Shown here piece by piece: positions 14,961 to 18,703 of a stretch of DNA of 18,703 nucleotides (position 1 is its first letter; every line of letters begins with the position of its first letter). A model generated the notes under the pieces. The model did no database searches and was not told where the DNA came from. It was given only the letters and a program-made list of their open reading frames with translations. The translations under genes and the position numbers were made by a program. This stretch comes from Holdemanella porci (GTDB lineage: Bacteria > Bacillota_I > Bacilli_A > Erysipelotrichales > Erysipelotrichaceae): NCBI RefSeq assembly GCF_019052655.1, contig NZ_JAHQVB010000039.1:1-18703 (forward strand). Direction: 5' to 3'.

Positions 14961-16299
14961 AAACTACGATATTAAAAACATGTACTGCAATATTGAAATA
15001 AACTAGAATAGAGCAAGTATCTACAATTGTTGTGATTAATGGACTGGCCATAATAGCTGGATCTACACCAATCTTATTTGCAAATAATGGAAGAATACAA
15101 CCAATTAATTTTGCAACAATAACAACAATCATTAATGAAAGGGCAATGACAATTGCGATATTAAAGTTTTGGTATTGAATGAAAATACGTAAACCATTAG
15201 CTGCAGCCAAAATAAATCCAACAACAAGTGAAATTCTAAATTCTTTAAACATAACTTTAAAAATTTCTTTAAAATGAATTTCTCCCAAAGCTAAACCACG
15301 AATAATCAAAGTTGAACTCTGTGATCCACAGTTTCCACCTGTATCCATCAACATTGGAATAAAAGATACTAGTAATGGTACGGCGCTGAAGGCATTTTCA
15401 TATCGGGTGATAATACTTCCTGTGATTGTGGCAGAAAACATTAAGACAAGTAGCCATAAGATACGGTGTTTTGCTTGTTGCCAAACCGTAGTTTCAAAAT
15501 ATGTTTTTTCATTGGGTTCCATGGCAGCCATACGAGAAATATCTTCGTTGGTTTCATCAACCATAACATCCATGGCATCGTCAAATGTAACAATACCAAC
15601 AAGACATCCATCACTATCAAGTACGGGCATCGCAATCAAGTCATATTTTCTAAATAAGTGAGCAACCTGCTCCTGATCTGTATGAGTGTGTACAGAAATA
15701 ATGTTCGTATTCATTAGATTTGTGATATTTTCATCATCATCACTCGTCATTAAGCTTTTAGCTGTCACAATACCAATCAATTTTTTATTTTCTGTGACAT
15801 AACAAGTATAAATAGTTTCCTTATGAATACCAATATCTTTAATATGGTTCATGGCCTGTTTTACAGTCATTGTTTTTTTCAATGTGACATATTCAGTCGT
15901 CATGATTGAACCGGCACTGTCTTCAGGATATTTTAAAAGTTTGTTGATGGTTGAACGCTTATTTGAATCTAAGTTTTTCAAAATACGCGTTACTAAGTTT
16001 GCAGGTAGATCCTCTAACATATCTACTGTATCATCCATATAAAGATCATCTAATAGTTCTTTTAATTCAGTTTCTGAAAACATGTCTACCAGATATGTCT
16101 GCATCTTCGAACTCATGCATGAGAATACATTGGCAGCTTTTTCTTTAGAAATTAAACGGAATGCCAAAGCACATTCTTTCGCATCTAACTCTTCTAAAAA
16201 GGCAGCTGTATCCATATCGTTCATTTCGGAAAGTATATTTTGTGCAGTTTTGTATTTTTTGTCTTGTAGTAATTGAATGAATTCTTCTTTGTTCATCAT
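14959..16299 (-). CDS. mgtE: MgtE-family magnesium transporter
   Basis: A 446-residue Mg2+ channel/transporter of the cytoplasmic membrane. The cytosolic N domain (about 1-125, Asp/Glu/Leu-rich helices) leads into two CBS domains (about 128-255; PEDSAGSIMTTEYVTL opens the first) that close the pore when Mg2+ is bound. Then come about five membrane segments from residue 278 on, including the signature PMLMDTGGNCGSQSSTL near 315-331 and a final segment in the Cys-Ser-Ile-Leu-Val-Tyr-Phe region. The length is typical. GAGGT 8 bases before the ATG-ATG pair is the ribosome site; the first ATG was chosen. Regulation is visible in the leader: an M-box riboswitch, its terminator and a small overlapping ORF. 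Confidence 0.97.
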   Translation of the reverse strand: MMNKEEFIQLLQDKKYKTAQNILSEMNDMDTAAFLEELDAKECALAFRLISKEKAANVFSCMSSKMQTYLVDMFSETELKELLDDLYMDDTVDMLEDLPANLVTRILKNLDSNKRSTINKLLKYPEDSAGSIMTTEYVTLKKTMTVKQAMNHIKDIGIHKETIYTCYVTENKKLIGIVTAKSLMTSDDDENITNLMNTNIISVHTHTDQEQVAHLFRKYDLIAMPVLDSDGCLVGIVTFDDAMDVMVDETNEDISRMAAMEPNEKTYFETTVWQQAKHRILWLLVLMFSATITGSIITRYENAFSAVPLLVSFIPMLMDTGGNCGSQSSTLIIRGLALGEIHFKEIFKVMFKEFRISLVVGFILAAANGLRIFIQYQNFNIAIVIALSLMIVVIVAKLIGCILPLFANKIGVDPAIMASPLITTIVDTCSILVYFNIAVHVFNIVV

Positions 16300-16360
16300 A
16301 ATTATGTACCTCTGCTTTCTTTAAATAATTCAAACTATTCCCATCCGGATCCGTACACAT
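16145..16360 (-). CDS. Possible leader peptide overlapping mgtE out of frame
   Basis: Downstream of the M-box terminator a very strong AAGGAGG (minus strand, 16377-16371) is followed 10 bases later by an ATG at 16360. The ORF begins Met-Cys-Thr-Asp-Pro-Asp-Gly, runs 20 codons before passing the mgtE start in the +1 frame and stops about 150 bases inside mgtE (71 codons in all). Its ribosome site is better than that of mgtE. The out-of-frame part has no protein-like character. Translation, if real, should compete with initiation at mgtE. It recalls the Pro/acidic mgtL leader peptide of enterobacteria in style only. No homologue is recognised. Confidence 0.4.
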   Translation of the reverse strand: MCTDPDGNSLNYLKKAEVHNYDEQRRIHSITTRQKIQNCTKYTFRNERYGYSCLFRRVRCERMCFGIPFNF

Positions 16361-16383
16361 ACAAGCCTCACCTCCTTATATAA

Positions 16384-16412
16384 AGAAAACGCCATTGCCT
16401 AAACAATGACGT
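16384..16412 (-). terminator. Riboswitch-controlled terminator in the mgtE leader
   Basis: On the minus strand ACGTCATTG (16412-16404) pairs with CAATGGCGT (16397-16389), one G-U pair, loop of six, followed by TTTCTTTA. It lies just after the M-box, so it is the likely off-switch when Mg2+ is bound. The left arm is also part of the 12-base palindrome AATGACGTCATT, which could take part in the alternative fold. Confidence 0.8.
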
Positions 16413-16421
16413 CATTAACCT

Positions 16422-16583
16422 AAGTATCACCGTTCAAGCTTTAGTATCACAGGGCATATTAATTACATTAAGCCAAGCCTTTGCGACTTAGCCTGCTGAC
16501 CAACGAGTTGTGTCTCCACAACTTTGCGGCAGTAATCTTAGGAAATCCAAATCCCTGCGGTAACCTCACCTACCGTATATCTT
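16422..16583 (-). promoter_or_regulatory. M-box (ykoK) magnesium riboswitch
   Basis: The minus-strand RNA carries the M-box landmarks in order: GGUAGGUGAGGUUACC, CAGGG pairing with CCCUG near the 3' end, CUGCCGCAAAG, a GUUGUG/CACAAC hairpin, GGUCAGCAGG, an AAGUC/GGCUU hairpin, AUGCCCUGUGAUACUAAAGC. P1 is imperfect (about 16575-16583 with 16422-16430). It lies between a promoter and a terminator ahead of mgtE. Compared with the consensus from memory only. Confidence 0.87.
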
Positions 16584-16596
16584 TATGTACGTGAAA

Positions 16597-16625
16597 AGAA
16601 TAATATAAATTAGTAAGTGAGTCAA
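16597..16625 (-). promoter_or_regulatory. Promoter of the mgtE leader
   Basis: On the minus strand TTGACT (16625-16620), 17 bases, TATTCT (16602-16597). Transcription would start near 16590, a few bases before the aptamer. Confidence 0.75.
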
Positions 16626-16653
16626 CCTTAACAGTATAAAAACTATGTTAAAT

Positions 16654-17552
16654 TTAAATAATATGAAAACTATCCTTATTTTTAAGAATTTCTGGTGTCT
16701 TTCTAAGAATGAAATCTAGAAATGTCTTACTTGCATAAGATAAAGTATCGTAATTATTATAGGCGAATCCAACATGACGAAATAGATTTTCTTGTATTGG
16801 AATCAAACACAAATCATCATAGTCGCTCAAAGCGTTTTGATAAAGTATAGAAATACCTAAATTCTGTCGTATCATAGCTAAAATAGTAAATTCATCATAT
16901 ACTTTGTGTTTAATCTGTACATGTAATCCTAGATTTTGGAATGTTTTTATTGGCAAAGAATATTCTCCCTCATCTAATTGAATGAAAGGGTACTTTGCGA
17001 TTTGTTTCATGCTTAATACTTCATAATTAGCTAACACATGACTTTGTGGCACCAACGCAAACATTTCATCATAATACAATTCTTGATATTGAACTCGCTG
17101 GATGGCATCAATACAAGTGAATCCTAAATCAAGACTTCCTTCTAATAATTGTTGTTCAATATTTGTGTATTCACTTTGATACAGTTCAAATTGTATGTTT
17201 GGATACATTTCAATGAATTTTTCCATTAATGAAGGCAAAAGATGTCGAGATACACTTGTGAATGTACCAATTCTTAATGTGACTTGGTCCACCCCTTTCA
17301 TTTCCTGCTTTTTAGTACGAAGATTATCAAGGCTTGCCTGAACAGATTTTAAATAGGGAATATATGCATGTCCATCTTTACTAAGAATGACACCACGTTT
17401 TTGTCGAATGAATAAAGTGGTTTCTAATTCTTCTTCTAAAGATTTTATTGTTTGAGAAACTGCACTTTGTGAAAAGCCAAGATCTTTAGCAACTTGACTA
17501 ATTGTTTTTGTTTCTAATACTTTGAAAAAATATCATATTTTGTTAGATTCAT
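16654..17552 (-). pseudogene. LysR-type regulator, frameshifted near its start
   Basis: A LysR-type regulator, about 299 codons if repaired. From the ATG at 17552 the frame reads 12 codons (Met-Asn-Leu-Thr-Lys-Tyr-Asp-Ile-Phe-Ser-Lys-Tyr) and hits TAG. After a run of six Ts (minus strand; A6 at 17525-17530) the next frame continues the family: KVLETKTISQVAKDLGFSQS (wHTH with the AVSQTIKSLEEEL recognition region), then the effector-binding domain to 16654. One more T restores the reading frame. The longest intact stretch (from the ATG at 17301) is effector domain only, and that ATG has no properly spaced ribosome site. It is divergent from azlC, the usual place for its regulator. A remnant of recent loss, or an assembly error, is most likely. 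Confidence 0.85.
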
Positions 17553-17577
17553 ATCTATCACATTTTCTTATGGAAGT

Positions 17578-17606
17578 ATTATAAATATTTGATTTACAAA
17601 TAACAA
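17578..17606 (-). promoter_or_regulatory. Promoter of the lysR pseudogene
   Basis: On the minus strand TTGTTA (17606-17601), 17 bases, TATAAT (17583-17578). It overlaps the azlC promoter in opposite direction, a usual layout for LysR control. Confidence 0.65.
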
Positions 17607-17621
17607 TTCGATTCTTATAAT
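17593..17621 (+). promoter_or_regulatory. Promoter of azlCD
   Basis: TTTACA (17593-17598), 17 bases, TATAAT (17616-17621). An AAGGAGTG ribosome site lies at 17632-17639, so the expression signals of the broken azlC are intact. Confidence 0.8.
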
Positions 17622-17644
17622 GCATAGAAATAAGGAGTGAGATT

Positions 17645-18328
17645 ATGGAGTTTAAAAAAGGAATCAAAGATAGTATTCCGGTAGGAATGGGATACTTTGC
17701 GGTTTCCTTCTCATTAGGAATCATCGCAAAAAATGTAGGCTTATCACCAATACAAGGTTTTTTGACTAGCCTATTCATAATTGCATCGGCAGGAGAATAT
17801 GCTGTCTTTTTAATGATTAGTACACATGGTACTTTCATTCAGATGGTTATCATGACTTTAGTCAGTAATGCTCGCTATTTCTTAATGAGTTTTGCGCTCA
17901 GTCAATAAATCGAAGAAAAAACGAATCTGCTTCATAGGATGTGTATTGGTTTTGATTTAACAGATGAATTATTTGGCTTGGCAATCAATCACGAAGGGAA
18001 AGTGAATCATAAATATATATGGTACATATTTGGTGGCACTTCCATGTTGGGCACTAGGAACTGCATCGGGAATAGTTGCTGGTAATAGTCTTCCTACAAA
18101 AATTGTAGCGAGTTTAAGTGTTGCGTTATATGGTATTTTTTTTGCTATTAGTATTCCTCAGGCAAAAAAGATCGTATGATTGGACTACTCATTATTATAA
18201 GTTTCTTATTGAGTTACATTTGTAAGGATGTGACAATCTCAGGTGGAACAAGAACCACTTTATTAATAATCATAATTTCAATGGTAGCGGCCATTATAAA
18301 ACCTAGAAAGAAGGAAGAAAATGTCTAA
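17645..18328 (+). pseudogene. azlC: azlC, branched-chain amino acid exporter subunit, three lesions
   Basis: AzlC and AzlD form an inner-membrane exporter of branched-chain amino acids. The first 87 codons are typical (SIPVGMGYFAVSFSLGI, then the SNARYFLMSFALSQ segment), then TAA (17906-17908). Family sequence continues in the same frame (Ile-Glu-Glu-Lys-Thr, FDLTDELFGLAINHEGK) to about 18016, changes frame at an AT repeat (18013-18020) to YLVALPCWALGTASGIVAG and further, and changes again at an A6 run (18164-18169) to the C-terminus (RMIGLLIIISFLLSYICKD), stopping at TAA (18326-18328). The two indels add up to three bases, so the end is back in the original frame. Repaired, it would have about 228 codons. 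The ribosome site and promoter are intact. Confidence 0.92.
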
Positions 18329-18623
18329 TCTAATGATGTATGTAGCTACAATGACGGTTGTCACATATTTGATTCGTGTCTTGCCGTTAACACTTTTTAA
18401 TAAACCCATTACCAATATATATGTTCAGTCATTTCTATATTATATTCCTTATGTGACTTTGGCTATGATGACCTTTCCTACTATATTATATGAAACTAAT
18501 TCTCAGTTAGCAGGACTTGCAGCGCTAATAGTTGGAATTATGTTGGCTTGGAAAGATAACGGCTTATTTCAAGTATCCATTGCATGTTGTTTAGTCGTTT
18601 TAACAATGGAATATATAATATGA
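18321..18623 (+). CDS. azlD: AzlD, partner subunit of the AzlC exporter
   Basis: A 100-residue small membrane protein of the AzlD family, with about four hydrophobic segments (MMYVATMTVVTYLIRVLPL, then YYIPYVTLAMMTFPTIL, then LAGLAALIVGIMLAW, then FQVSIACCLVVLTMEYII). The conserved TYLIRVLPL at the N-terminus is intact. It starts inside the last codons of azlC (8-base overlap) behind AAGGAAG, the usual coupling of the two genes. The coding sequence shows no lesion, but without working AzlC it probably has no function as an exporter and may be a survivor of the decaying pair. Confidence 0.93.
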   Translation: MSNLMMYVATMTVVTYLIRVLPLTLFNKPITNIYVQSFLYYIPYVTLAMMTFPTILYETNSQLAGLAALIVGIMLAWKDNGLFQVSIACCLVVLTMEYII

Positions 18624-18626
18624 AAA

Positions 18627-18648
18627 TAATGTCACAAAAGTGACATTA
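18627..18648 (+). other. Perfect hairpin after azlD
   Basis: TAATGTCAC (18627-18635) pairs with GTGACATTA (18640-18648), loop AAAA. No T-run follows, so it is not a terminator by itself; a real one comes immediately after. It may stabilise the 3' end of the mRNA or bind a protein. Confidence 0.6.
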
Positions 18649-18649
18649 C

Positions 18650-18684
18650 AGACTGTTGACAAAGTGACTGTCGACAGTCTTTTT
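18650..18684 (+). terminator. Terminator of azlCD
   Basis: AGACTGTTGACA (18650-18661) pairs with TGTCGACAGTCT (18669-18680), 12 pairs with one G-U, loop of seven, followed by four Ts. Confidence 0.88.
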
Positions 18685-18699
18685 AAAATCTGATAGAAT
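18671..18699 (+). promoter_or_regulatory. Promoter pointing out of the window
   Basis: TCGACA (18671-18676), 17 bases, TAGAAT (18694-18699) preceded by TG-A (extended -10). The -35 lies in the right arm of the terminator. It probably drives a gene beyond the right edge. Confidence 0.55.
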
Positions 18700-18703
18700 A
18701 TCT

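Noticed and set aside
16654..17301. A free-standing LysR effector-domain protein of 215 residues
   Set aside because: The ATG at 17301 has AGGA almost touching it, and the same frame upstream encodes the missing helix-turn-helix; it is part of a frameshifted gene.
17533..17838. 101-codon minus-strand open frame over azlC
   Set aside because: Antisense to the clearly homologous azlC N-terminus and crossing the divergent promoters.
1..18703. CRISPR arrays, tRNA or rRNA genes, insertion sequences
   Set aside because: No regularly spaced repeats, no cloverleaf with CCA end, no rRNA-like stretch and no transposase were seen.

Overview
The window comes from a low-GC Gram-positive bacterium (Bacillota). 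It is AT-rich, uses TGA as a normal stop codon, has strong AAGGAGG-type ribosome sites, near-consensus sigma-A promoters, short U-tracted terminators and Firmicute-type riboswitches. An Erysipelotrichia or Coprobacillaceae-like gut organism is my guess; nothing in the sequence fixes the genus.

Left part (1-8154): the 3' end of an unidentified gene, then a 54% GC, hairpin-rich non-coding segment ending in a terminator, then a complete four-gene type II Wadjet anti-plasmid operon, jetABCD (DUF2397, DUF2398, SMC-like ATPase, DUF2399/Toprim). The four genes are tightly spaced or overlapping. This is a known defence class and is the most striking system in the window; all visible catalytic motifs are intact.

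Middle part (8138-11884): ung (uracil-DNA glycosylase) converges on jetD and shares one hairpin terminator that lies inside both coding ends. folC diverges from ung behind an extended -10 promoter so close to the start codon that the mRNA may be leaderless. A MarR-type regulator follows with its own near-consensus promoter, then a flavin-reductase/rubredoxin fusion (high-molecular-weight rubredoxin) whose promoter carries a perfect 7-3-7 palindrome. On the minus strand is an ECF-transporter S component of the folate family (folT) behind a tetrahydrofolate riboswitch and a hairpin that buries its ribosome binding site. folC and folT give this part a folate theme.

Right part (11909-18703): a lipoprotein peptide-binding protein of an ABC transporter diverges from pta (phosphate acetyltransferase), with several palindromes between them. 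mgtE (Mg2+ transporter) lies behind an M-box riboswitch, its terminator, and an unusual small ORF that begins Met-Cys-Thr-Asp-Pro-Asp and overlaps mgtE out of frame. Last is a divergent lysR / azlC-azlD locus. lysR carries a homopolymer frameshift and azlC carries a stop codon plus two frameshifts, while azlD and both promoters look intact. This is a locus in decay, or one with an assembly problem. The window ends with a strong terminator that overlaps a promoter pointing out of the window.
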